Source: Candidatus Omnitrophota bacterium (GTDB taxonomy: Bacteria > Omnitrophota > Gorgyraeia > Duberdicusellales > 4484-171). From it: a stretch of 12,863 bases of DNA. Positions 6,901 through 12,863 of the stretch are shown here, piece by piece. Numbering within the stretch: the first letter of the stretch is position 1; the number at the start of each line of letters is the position of its first letter. A program made the position numbers and the translations under genes. The notes under the pieces are model-generated. The model was not told where the DNA came from. It worked only from the letters and a program-made list of their open reading frames with translations, and did not search any database. The stretch spans positions 1 through 12,863 of the forward strand of contig JAFGHG010000040.1 of assembly GCA_016939345.1 (NCBI GenBank). The letters are read 5' to 3'.

Positions 6901-7197
6901 TGATACTTCTTTATACTCTATAGGTAAATAATTGTCTTCATTGCAAAATGTCAAATACACCTCTGCGTAGTTTAGGGGGGGATGGTTTTCAGTGCCGTTA
7001 AAGATGATGTCTTCCATCTTGGCGCCGCGCAAAGATTTGGGGCTTTGTTCGCCAAGGGCCCACTTGATCGAGTCAAAAACGTTAGACTTCCCGCATCCGT
7101 TTGGACCGACCACAACGGTAATTCCGGGTTCAAAGCTAAGGCGGGTTTTTTGGGGAAAAGATTTAAAACCGAAGATCTCTAGTTCTTTTAAATACAT
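4000..7197 (-). CDS. smc: SMC chromosome-condensation ATPase with an atypical, shortened hinge
   Basis: This is the core ATPase of the bacterial condensin-like SMC complex. The N-terminal head has MYLKELEIFGFKSF, Walker A GPNGCGKSN (31-39), the Q-loop at Q143, and IFDEASGIVKYKERR (160-174). Long coiled coils follow (about 170-490 and 555-905). The C-terminal head has the signature LLSGGEKS (963-970), Walker B PLCVLDEIDAPLDE (987-1000) and the His switch ISHNKK (1022-1027), so ATPase function looks intact. At 1065 residues it is about 100 shorter than usual SMCs. The place of the hinge (about 494-555) holds only some 60 residues, with no recognisable Gly-rich hinge domain. It is the last gene of the operon. 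The ATG lies five bases after the etfA stop, with AAAGGG almost touching it, so translation is probably coupled to etfA. No scpA or scpB is adjacent. Confidence 0.95.
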   Translation of the reverse strand: MYLKELEIFGFKSFPQKTRLSFEPGITVVVGPNGCGKSNVFDSIKWALGEQSPKSLRGAKMEDIIFNGTENHPPLNYAEVYLTFCNEDNYLPIEYKEVSVGRRLYRSGESQYFINKNPVRLKDVQELFMGTGIGEATYSFVEQGKIEIFLSYKPEDKRLIFDEASGIVKYKERRKETFRKLKEAEDNLLRLDDILSEVRRQIRYLERQVEKAKQYKEVQADLVEAEKKIATVETLRFGGKIDIILDELTVLEKEQSSKDSQLSEENQGLLNIQKKLDHLRTKLEETITSMVSLKAQNESSANNIAVYKQRLNELNDRNAYLFQSKADINHRLANQEQKSQEEFKRLETIETSFSEVQNNIDGLGKEKSNLAEAIKSAKEQIDKQKRDILNYEGARAQLHNRLIEIQANLNTLANRKKRLMLDSARLENLLSDNQEKFEISIREHQEHKEKVSRLEDERNSLRTRENQIISTSENIRQTLIDKEKEHLELSATFEFLKDLRIKYETFSVKKKITVIFDEEPKNINKLVASLSDVEFKKEGNAYKAELEVKVVNFEEKQLQEKISLLENDMSALTAKLSGLDQEKSKLLIDLQKQNSMLEQEKGALQECLQEKDTLEREVLRLKEESEILEQEKKDTVEDIEDSQKKQKELEAEVLGLDDDLRKVNESLSACHKTIDDSSERIKYIDIETATLQGQIQSLHKEKEALSSKLSFFKEELQALRNNLEQVDKETQDNAGQSISFANQIQSLEKKISENKIKIDELTSEKLQLDGQELSLTAETAKIKDAINEYDKQSQQIRNSVYNKKLQVQSLEYEKEKIKDYINQVYNIEFMPLERDSITESFDELTSYRDKLQKKVKSLGEVNLVAIEEFEELKQRNDFLENQKQDLITSKENLKKAISKINRTSKELFIKTFEQIQTEFKNNFRFLFNGGRANLILLDQDNILESGVEIEVQPPGKKLQNVSLLSGGEKSLTAIALIFAIFQVRPSPLCVLDEIDAPLDEANVDRFNHILKDFATHSQFVLISHNKKTMSKADVLYGVTMEERGISKLVSVKFAAEASQQTTPAA

Positions 7198-7202
7198 ACC
7201 CT

Positions 7203-8417
7203 TTATTTTACAGAAACACCCGAGCGCATGTCTTTTAAGCTCTTGATTAAAAGCGGGATGACCTTAAAGATATCTCCTACTATCCCGTAATTGGCAACTT
7301 TAAAAATTGGCGCTTCAGGATCCTTGTTGATGGCGATGATTATTTTTGAAGACTGCATTCCTACCAGATGCTGGATCTGGCCGGAAATGCCGCAAGCTAT
7401 ATAAACTTTAGGGCAAACTGTCCTTCCGGTCTGGCCTACCTGATGAGAATAAGGTATCCAGCCGGCATCAACGCAAGCTCTTGATGATCCTACTGCAGCG
7501 CCCAAGGCCTCGGCCAGCTCTTCGATCAAACTAAAGTTCTTGGCATCTCCTAAGCCCCTTCCTCCGGACACTATTATATCAGCCTCGGCTAAATTAACAG
7601 TGGAAACAGCCTCTTTGATAAAATCTAAAAATTTTATCCGCTTGTCTAAACTGTTTTCGTCAAAATCTTCCTCTATTATCTGTCCTTTTCTCGATTTATC
7701 TACCTCGGCTTCCGGCATTACTTTATGACGGACAGTTGCCATCTGCGGCCTAAAGTTCGGAGAGATTATCTGGGCCATGATGTTTCCGCCAAATGCCGGA
7801 CGTGTCTGGATAAGGATATTTTCTTTCGGGTCAATATCAAGCCCTGTACAATCAGCTGTTAACCCGGCATAAAGAGTTACTGCAATCCTGGAAACCAGGC
7901 TTCTCCCGGTTGTTGTAGCGCCGGCAAGGATTATTTCAGGCTTATATTTTCCCGCCAGCCCGGCTATTACTTTAGTATAATTCTCAGAAATATAATGCTT
8001 TAAGCCCGGAGAATCAACCACAAAAACTTTGTCTGCACCTCTGTATATCAACTCTTTGGCTTGATCTTTTATTTTTTCGCCTATTAATATTGCTCCGACA
8101 TAAGTATTTAATTCACTGGCTAAAACTCTGGCCTTGGCTAAAAGCTCAAACACTACCGAAGAAATTTGAGAATCTCTTTGTTCAGCAAACACCCAAACCC
8201 CTTTGTAGCTTGAAATATCTTCATTTATAACAACCTTCTGGCGCTCGATAACAATAGCCTCGAATTTACAGCTGCTTGGACAAGCCCCGCAAAGAGTACA
8301 CTTATCAAGGTCGATAACCGCTTTTTTATCCTTTAAGCTTATTGCCTGGGTGGGACAGACATTTATGCAAAGGCCGCAGCCCACGCATTTTTTTAAGATT
8401 ACTTTTATACCGCTCAT
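7203..8417 (-). CDS. etfA: Electron transfer flavoprotein alpha subunit with N-terminal 2x[4Fe-4S] ferredoxin domain
   Basis: EtfA pairs with EtfB to form a FAD-containing electron carrier in the cytoplasm. The first 60 residues form a bacterial ferredoxin domain with two CxxCxxCxxxC motifs (C11, C14, C17, C21P and C40, C43, C46, C50). The EtfA body follows, and the C-terminal FAD domain has SGGRGLG (284-290), QVGQTGRTVCP (326-336) and the family signature ISGQIQHLVG (344-353) leading to INKDPEAPIF (363-372). At 404 residues, plain EtfA (about 310-330) plus the ferredoxin part explains the length. Ferredoxin-fused EtfA is typical of anaerobes, where many such proteins take part in flavin-based electron bifurcation. 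The gene starts six bases after etfB and is followed after five bases by smc. No dehydrogenase partner is in the window, so the electron donor and acceptor are unknown. Confidence 0.95.
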   Translation of the reverse strand: MSGIKVILKKCVGCGLCINVCPTQAISLKDKKAVIDLDKCTLCGACPSSCKFEAIVIERQKVVINEDISSYKGVWVFAEQRDSQISSVVFELLAKARVLASELNTYVGAILIGEKIKDQAKELIYRGADKVFVVDSPGLKHYISENYTKVIAGLAGKYKPEIILAGATTTGRSLVSRIAVTLYAGLTADCTGLDIDPKENILIQTRPAFGGNIMAQIISPNFRPQMATVRHKVMPEAEVDKSRKGQIIEEDFDENSLDKRIKFLDFIKEAVSTVNLAEADIIVSGGRGLGDAKNFSLIEELAEALGAAVGSSRACVDAGWIPYSHQVGQTGRTVCPKVYIACGISGQIQHLVGMQSSKIIIAINKDPEAPIFKVANYGIVGDIFKVIPLLIKSLKDMRSGVSVK

Positions 8418-8423
8418 ATTTCT

Positions 8424-9215
8424 TTAAAGTATATCCTTTATTTCCTCTACCAGCTGCTTCACTGACTCAGCCGGGTCCCCGTCAAATATCTTTCCGCCTT
8501 GTTTTGCAGGCGGAGTAAATATTTTGACTACTCTCGTGGGCGAACCTTCCAGGCCTATCTGATTAGATTCTATGTTTAAATCACTGTTATTCCAAACAGG
8601 TATCTGGAATTTTCTGGCGTTCATTTTGCCACGCAAAGAAGGCATTCTCGGCTCATTTATTTCCTTAACTACGGTGATCAAAGCTGGGAGCTCCAATTCC
8701 AAAAGCTCATAGCCTTCCTCCAGAAGCCTTTCAACCACCATTACCTGAGGGTTGCTATCAAGATGGATAGTGTCAATCCTTCTTACATAGGTAGCCTGGG
8801 GCATATTAAGGTGGGCAGCTATCCCTGGTCCGACCTGAGCAGTATCGCCATCGGAGGCCTGCTTGCCGCAAATGACCAGATCAAAGTCTTTTATTTTGTC
8901 TATAGCCTTTGACAAGATCAGACTGGTTGCCCAGGTATCTGATCCGGCAAAAAGCCGATCAGAAAGATGTATTGCCTTGTCAGCACCAAGAGCAATAGCT
9001 TCTCTTAGAGCCTCCTGAGCCTGAGGAGGGCCCATGGTTATAACTGTCACTTCTCCCCCAAAACGATCCCGAAGCCTCACCCCTTCTTCAATTGCATACA
9101 TGTCAAAAGGGTTGATAATCGAAGCTACTCCCTCACGGATCAAAGTATTTGTTTCAGGGTTTATTTTTACATCTGTGGTATCAGGGACTTGTTTTATGCA
9201 TACTATTATTTTCAT
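8424..9215 (-). CDS. etfB: Electron transfer flavoprotein beta subunit
   Basis: EtfB is the partner of EtfA. The 263-residue protein begins MKIIVCIKQVPDTTDVKINP and carries NPFDMYAIEEGVRLRD (35-50), GKQASDGDTAQVGP (117-130) and the conserved VERLLEEGYELLELELPALITV stretch (161-182), ending in the EINEPRMPSLRGKM loop (185-198). The DGDTAQVGP region forms the nucleotide site, which holds AMP in classical ETFs and a second FAD in bifurcating ones. The sequence resembles the anaerobic, bifurcating-type group, but I infer this rather than prove it. The ATG at 9215 lies four bases after the purC stop and lacks a well-placed Shine-Dalgarno site, which suggests translational coupling within the operon. 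Confidence 0.95.
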   Translation of the reverse strand: MKIIVCIKQVPDTTDVKINPETNTLIREGVASIINPFDMYAIEEGVRLRDRFGGEVTVITMGPPQAQEALREAIALGADKAIHLSDRLFAGSDTWATSLILSKAIDKIKDFDLVICGKQASDGDTAQVGPGIAAHLNMPQATYVRRIDTIHLDSNPQVMVVERLLEEGYELLELELPALITVVKEINEPRMPSLRGKMNARKFQIPVWNNSDLNIESNQIGLEGSPTRVVKIFTPPAKQGGKIFDGDPAESVKQLVEEIKDIL

Positions 9216-9219
9216 AACT

Positions 9220-10104
9220 CTAAATAAAATCCTTGCCGGTTATGATTTTATAGGCTTTCTTGTATTTATCCTGGGTCTTTTCTATTATCTCTCTGGGCAG
9301 CCTGGGTGCCGGGGGGGTCTTAGCCCAGTCCAAAGTCTCAAGATAATCCCTGACGAATTGCTTATCAAAACTGGCCTGGGGTCTGCCTGGTGCATAATCC
9401 TCCTTGGGCCAGAAACGCGAAGAATCAGGAGTAAGAACTTCGTCGATCAAAAGAAGCTGGTTATCACAAAAACCGAATTCGAATTTTGTATCAGCTATTA
9501 TTATGCCTTTACTCCTAGCCAGGTCAGCAGCCTTAGTATATAAAGCAATGCTTAGATCTTTTACCTTGGTAGAAACTTCAACCCCTAAAGATTCTTTCAT
9601 GGTCTGAAAACTAACGTTTTCATCATGGCCCACACTTGCTTTAGTAGCCGGGGTGAATATCGGTTCACTAAGTTTATCAGACTCTTTTAAGTCTGCAGGC
9701 AGTTTTATCCCGCAAATTCTTCCATTTTGTTTATATTCTTTCCAGCCTGAACCTGAAATATAACCTCTGACCACACATTCAAAAGGTATGACCCGGCACT
9801 TTTTTGTTATCATAAACCTTCCCTTTAGATATTCTCCATATTCGCTTAAAGAAGAAGGAAGGCTCATTATATCGCTTGAAATAAGATGGTTTTTGACTAT
9901 GTCTGAAAGATAAGAAAACCAGAAAATAGATATACCGGTAAGTATCCTTCCCTTATCAGGTATGGAGTCTGAAAGTATTACATCAAAACAGGAGATCCTG
10001 TCTGTTGCTATAAGCAAAAGCTCATTGCCAAGGTCATAGACATTCCTTACTTTACCTTTTTTAAAAAGCTTTATTCCAGGAAGCATCACATCACCCAGCA
10101 TCAT
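9220..10104 (-). CDS. purC: Phosphoribosylaminoimidazole-succinocarboxamide (SAICAR) synthase
   Basis: PurC joins aspartate to CAIR with ATP, a step of de novo purine synthesis in the cytoplasm. Diagnostic blocks are GKVRNVYDLG (17-26), ATDRISCFDV (33-42), FECVVRGYISGSGWKEY (108-124), EPIFTPATKA (147-156) with GHDENVSF (159-166), and LIDEVLTPDSSRFWP (219-233). At 294 residues it is the longer, yeast ADE1-like form rather than the roughly 237-residue E. coli form. The start is the ATG at 10104, seven bases after a perfect AGGAGG; a TTG at 10107 in the same frame is less likely. The ATG overlaps the pckG stop by one base (TGATG), so the two genes are translationally coupled. No other purine gene is adjacent, which makes its place among redox and carbon genes unusual. 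Confidence 0.97.
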   Translation of the reverse strand: MMLGDVMLPGIKLFKKGKVRNVYDLGNELLLIATDRISCFDVILSDSIPDKGRILTGISIFWFSYLSDIVKNHLISSDIMSLPSSLSEYGEYLKGRFMITKKCRVIPFECVVRGYISGSGWKEYKQNGRICGIKLPADLKESDKLSEPIFTPATKASVGHDENVSFQTMKESLGVEVSTKVKDLSIALYTKAADLARSKGIIIADTKFEFGFCDNQLLLIDEVLTPDSSRFWPKEDYAPGRPQASFDKQFVRDYLETLDWAKTPPAPRLPREIIEKTQDKYKKAYKIITGKDFI

Positions 10105-11987
10105 CAATCAACCTCCTTGAATTTTTCCGGTAAAACATAATCGCCGAATTCTCTCTGGCAATTCTTTAAACGCTCTTCTTGGGCATCCAGCTCCTTGAAT
10201 ACACAATCAGGTATCTGGATATAACCTTTAAAGATCTTTCTTACCCTCTCTATTTTAGCAAGAGTTTCCGGAATCCTCAAAGTAAATTGTTGGTCGTAAT
10301 CCTTGCGGCCATAAGTCTTAGCCAATACTTTTTCAAAAAGTTCTTTTAAGTCCTGATACTTGGGAATATAGCCTGTGGGCGCAAACAAAGCTTTTAATTG
10401 GTTATCGACTCTTAAGCGTATCCATTTCAGCCAGATTTTTTTATCCTGTATGGAGTTTAAAAACTTGCCGTCTTTGCCCCGGAGAAAATAGTTTACTGCA
10501 AATATCTTAGGAGGGTTTTTCAGTGAATTTGCAAAATCCAAATTTACCTGTATGTATTTACCTAAAGATATTGAAAGAAAATCCATGTTGGACATGGGAT
10601 TGAACGACCTTAACCCTTCTTTGCCTAAAGTAGCGGCTGTTGTCTCAGATTCCAGGCTGGCGGCCTGTAAGACTATCCCGTGCTGCCAGCTTAAGGACTG
10701 CTCGACCGGCGATGAAGTATCTGAATCCCTTCCTCCATAAATAAGCCCGCGGATTTCGACGCCTTCTGGATTCTCAAAGTTTTTATCTACATTTTCCAGG
10801 TCGCTGATTTTTATCGTATAACGAGCATTTTTATGTGAGGGCTCGATTTCGTTTCCCTGGATGTCTTTTTTGCCTGGACTCCACTCGCCGCTGTAATTTA
10901 TGCCCCTTGCCGGAAGGTTATCGTCTTTGCCTATCCAGTAAGGCATATTATTTTCATCTACCAAGATGTTGGAGAAGATTACCTCGCCTTCAGTGTTCAA
11001 GGCTTTGAATATCTGGGGATCATCTTCGGCATTCACATCCTTTATAATACCGAAAATCCCGCGCTCAACATTGACAGCATAAGCCTTTTCCTTGCGGGAG
11101 CGAATATAAACGATATCATCGCCTACTATTGTCTCTCCTGATATCATAGCAGTAGAAGTCTTGCCGCACATGCTTGGATAAGCTCCGCAAAAATAAGCTT
11201 TGTTTCCATCTAAGTCTTTTACTCCCATTAAAAACATATGTTCAGCCAGCCAGCCTTCCCGGGATGCTTTTTGTATTGCTAAACGAAGCGATAGTTTCTT
11301 CAAACCAACGGTATTTCCTGCATACTGGGTATTGACACTGTAAACAAGCTCGTTCTCAAGGTCGATATAAACTCTTCTTTTATCAACATTCTTGCTGCAG
11401 TGGTTTATAAGTTCTCCGGCGCTGTGGACAAATTTAAAAAAATCCTTAGTTCCCTTTTTCTTCTTAAGCTGCTCATAGCCCGGACGATAAAGAATGTCCT
11501 CGGAATGGGCAACATAAGAAGAATCAGTAATCTGAACAGCTATCAGAGAAAATTCAGAATTCAAAGGCCCAAGGCTGAAAAAGCAGACAAACATCTCCTT
11601 GCCAACCATGATATTTTTTAAAAGAGCGCGGATTTCCTGTAATCCCTGCTGTCTTTCAATACTGTTTACCGAAGACTTTAACGGAGACCCTGCAGGCAAA
11701 ATATACCTTGTGTTGTTTTTATCCCGGGCCTGGTCCTTGGGACCGTCAAAGTGTATGGTATGGCCCTCAGTTTTTAGTTCTCTTTCTTCTTTTAGCTCAA
11801 TAGCCTTATGGCGTAAATAAGCGATATCTTCTTCTGAATCAGTCCGGACAAAGACCTTATCGGGATTACAAAGCTCAATATATTCCTCGATAAAACTAAC
11901 AACATCAGGATTTCCTAAAGCCTGCAGTTTATTGAGGTTATTCTGGTCAAGTTTTGAAACTAAAATGCTGGGTAATTTCTCTTTCAT
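10104..11987 (-). CDS. pckG: GTP-type phosphoenolpyruvate carboxykinase, divergent
   Basis: The enzyme interconverts oxaloacetate and PEP with a nucleoside triphosphate, linking C4 acids to gluconeogenesis. The protein has 627 residues, normal for the GTP family. It shows AGNTVGLKK (223-231, usually GGNSLLGKK), EGWLAEHM (244-251), the kinase-1a loop GAYPSMCGKTS (268-278, usually FPSACGKTN) with the reactive Cys274, kinase-2 GDDIVYIR (289-296), NARYT (387-391), IYGGRDS (416-422) and SWQHG (433-437). Metal and substrate ligands therefore look present (K230/K231, H250, D290/D291, R420). The guanine-pocket loop, normally GKFLWPGFGEN, reads GKFLNSIQDKK (507-517), so nucleotide preference is open. 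I chose the ATG at 11987, five bases after AAGGTGG; the GTG at 11996 lies inside that site. It is the first gene of the operon and has its own promoter. Confidence 0.92.
   Translation of the reverse strand: MKEKLPSILVSKLDQNNLNKLQALGNPDVVSFIEEYIELCNPDKVFVRTDSEEDIAYLRHKAIELKEERELKTEGHTIHFDGPKDQARDKNNTRYILPAGSPLKSSVNSIERQQGLQEIRALLKNIMVGKEMFVCFFSLGPLNSEFSLIAVQITDSSYVAHSEDILYRPGYEQLKKKKGTKDFFKFVHSAGELINHCSKNVDKRRVYIDLENELVYSVNTQYAGNTVGLKKLSLRLAIQKASREGWLAEHMFLMGVKDLDGNKAYFCGAYPSMCGKTSTAMISGETIVGDDIVYIRSRKEKAYAVNVERGIFGIIKDVNAEDDPQIFKALNTEGEVIFSNILVDENNMPYWIGKDDNLPARGINYSGEWSPGKKDIQGNEIEPSHKNARYTIKISDLENVDKNFENPEGVEIRGLIYGGRDSDTSSPVEQSLSWQHGIVLQAASLESETTAATLGKEGLRSFNPMSNMDFLSISLGKYIQVNLDFANSLKNPPKIFAVNYFLRGKDGKFLNSIQDKKIWLKWIRLRVDNQLKALFAPTGYIPKYQDLKELFEKVLAKTYGRKDYDQQFTLRIPETLAKIERVRKIFKGYIQIPDCVFKELDAQEERLKNCQREFGDYVLPEKFKEVD
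10112..10117 (-). promoter_or_regulatory. Shine-Dalgarno site of purC, inside the 3' end of pckG
   Basis: AGGAGG on the minus strand lies within the last codons of pckG, seven bases before the purC ATG at 10104. It decides that start over the TTG three bases upstream. Confidence 0.85.
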
Positions 11988-11992
11988 TTTAT

Positions 11993-11999
11993 CCACCTT
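11993..11999 (-). promoter_or_regulatory. Shine-Dalgarno site of pckG
   Basis: AAGGTGG on the minus strand sits five bases before the ATG at 11987. It overlaps the alternative GTG start at 11996, which argues against that start. Confidence 0.7.
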
Positions 12000-12040
12000 C
12001 TTTTAAAAAAATTAATAAAATCGCCTTTTTATTGACAAGC

Positions 12041-12069
12041 AATTTATCATAATCTCTTAAGATTGGCAA
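12041..12069 (-). promoter_or_regulatory. Sigma70-type promoter of the pckG-purC-etfB-etfA-smc operon
   Basis: On the minus strand TTGCCA (12064-12069) and TAAATT (12041-12046) are 17 bases apart, each close to consensus. The predicted start near 12034 gives a leader of about 47 bases. An alternative -10, TATGAT (12046-12051), is closer to consensus but has no good -35 at the right distance. I see no other promoter inside the short gene junctions of the operon. Confidence 0.6.
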
Positions 12070-12072
12070 GGG

Positions 12073-12095
12073 TTTTTACAAAAAAATGGTAAAAA
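12073..12095. repeat. Inverted repeat just upstream of the pckG -35 box
   Basis: TTTTTAC (12073-12079) and GTAAAAA (12089-12095) are exact inverted copies separated by nine bases, ending four bases upstream of the -35 hexamer. The position suits an activator or repressor site. It could also be a weak 3' structure of the glgP transcript, but it has no GC stem and no T-tract directly after it. Confidence 0.3.
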
Positions 12096-12206
12096 TATGC
12101 TTTAGCTGTTATTTCTGGAAGGGAATTAAATCAACTATTGTAAATGTTTTAAAATAAAGGGGAAAATTTTAAGCTATTTAGAATTTATAGTAATATTTTG
12201 CGCCAA

Positions 12207-12863
12207 TCATGTCCTTCCGGTTGCTATTTTCCAGATATCTCTGGCATAATTTCTAATAGTGTTATCACTTGAGAAGGTTCCAGAGTTGGCTACGTTTATG
12301 ATCGACTTTTCAACCCAGGCATCCTGGTTTAAATAAACCTCATCTACCTTTTTCTGGGTATTATAATAATCCTCAAAGTCAGCGCAAATAAAATAGCGGT
12401 CTCCTGAATAAATGCTCTCGATAATCGGCTCAAAAATACCTTTTTCGTTGTTGGAGAAGTAATCGCTTTGTATCAGCTTGATTACCTCGCTTAAGATCCT
12501 GAAACTATTAATGTAATCCTGGGGGTTATATCTGTTATTTTGCAGCTGCAGTATTTCTTCTACTTTTAAGCCGAAAATAAAGATATTATCTTTGCCTACA
12601 GCCTCGGCTATTTCTATATTAGCCCCGTCATATGTGCCGATAGTCAGGGCTCCGTTCATCATAAATTTCATATTTCCAGTACCAGAAGCCTCACAGCCGG
12701 CAGTTGAAATCTGCTCGGAAAGATCGCTGGCCGGAAAAACTTTTTCAGCCACTGAAACGCAGTAATTCTCTAAAAATACGACTTTTATTTTGTCAGAAAC
12801 GCTTTTATCGCTGTTTATGGTAGTAGCTATGTTATTGATCAATTTTATGATCTTTTTGGCCAT
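12207..12863 (-). CDS. glgP: Glycogen/maltodextrin phosphorylase, C-terminal part, cut by right edge
   Basis: The enzyme releases glucose-1-phosphate from alpha-1,4-glucans, using pyridoxal phosphate. Only the last 218 codons (of roughly 820-850) are in the window. The Met at the edge is internal: the stretch matches the usual AKxIIxLINxIA region of the family. Present are KVVFLENYCVSVAEKVFPASDLSEQIS, the pyridoxal-phosphate attachment block EASGTGNMKF with its lysine at about residue 66 of this fragment, and GALTIGTYDGANIEIAEAVG. The typical end is also here: QAWVEKSIIN-type helix (as DAWVEKSIIN), GTFSSDNTIRNYARDIW. The frame closes with TGA at 12207-12209. The gene lies 219 bases upstream of pckG on the same strand but is separated from it by the pckG promoter. 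Both enzymes belong to carbon storage and gluconeogenic metabolism. Confidence 0.95.
   Translation of the reverse strand: MAKKIIKLINNIATTINSDKSVSDKIKVVFLENYCVSVAEKVFPASDLSEQISTAGCEASGTGNMKFMMNGALTIGTYDGANIEIAEAVGKDNIFIFGLKVEEILQLQNNRYNPQDYINSFRILSEVIKLIQSDYFSNNEKGIFEPIIESIYSGDRYFICADFEDYYNTQKKVDEVYLNQDAWVEKSIINVANSGTFSSDNTIRNYARDIWKIATGRT

Noticed and set aside
9034..9543. Plus-strand ORF of 169 codons
   Set aside because: Antisense shadow spanning etfB and purC, both of which have clear family motifs on the minus strand.
12032..12063. TTGACA on the plus strand in the pckG-glgP gap as a promoter
   Set aside because: No -10 hexamer at 16-18 bases; the nearest TAAGAT is 20 bases away, and the transcript would run only antisense to glgP.
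12089..12206. Intrinsic terminator after glgP
   Set aside because: Only AT-rich inverted repeats are present, without a GC stem followed by a T-tract.

Overview
This window is a low-GC bacterial chromosome segment, probably from an anaerobic, deep-branching Gram-negative-type lineage. I lean towards Omnitrophota or a similar candidate phylum, but this is inference from gene style only: a ferredoxin-fused EtfA, a shortened SMC, GTP-type PEP carboxykinase, c-di-GMP signalling, and intergenic GGTTACG-type repeats. No rRNA, tRNA, insertion sequence, phage gene or CRISPR array is visible.

Layout. Positions 1-872 (minus) hold the N-terminal part of an EF-G-like GTPase, cut by the window edge. It has its own near-consensus promoter in the 335-bp gap before it. 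Positions 1208-2254 (minus) are queA. Divergent from queA, 2349-3500 (plus) is a GAF-GGDEF diguanylate cyclase with an apparently intact active site and an inhibitory I-site. A 499-bp gap without a protein gene (3501-3999) follows. It contains a good sigma70-type promoter, a structured leader, a clear c-di-GMP-I (GEMM-I) aptamer on the plus strand, and a nested inverted-repeat element. No plus-strand gene lies downstream of the aptamer, because smc converges on it.

Positions 4000-11987 (minus) form a tight five-gene operon transcribed pckG > purC > etfB > etfA > smc. A promoter and a good Shine-Dalgarno sequence lie in front of pckG. Every junction inside the operon is an overlap or a gap of 4-6 bases. 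It combines PEP/oxaloacetate interconversion, purine synthesis, an electron-transfer flavoprotein with two [4Fe-4S] motifs, and chromosome organisation. The SMC appears to lack the normal hinge domain. Positions 12207-12863 (minus) are the C-terminal part of glycogen phosphorylase, cut by the right edge.

The most interesting part is the diguanylate cyclase next to an apparently gene-less c-di-GMP aptamer RNA. The sequence allows a self-contained c-di-GMP circuit: a 3'-UTR sensor of the cyclase mRNA, or a free-standing ligand-binding RNA comparable to Bdellovibrio merRNA. The hinge-altered SMC and a PEP carboxykinase with a changed guanine-pocket loop are the next most interesting points.
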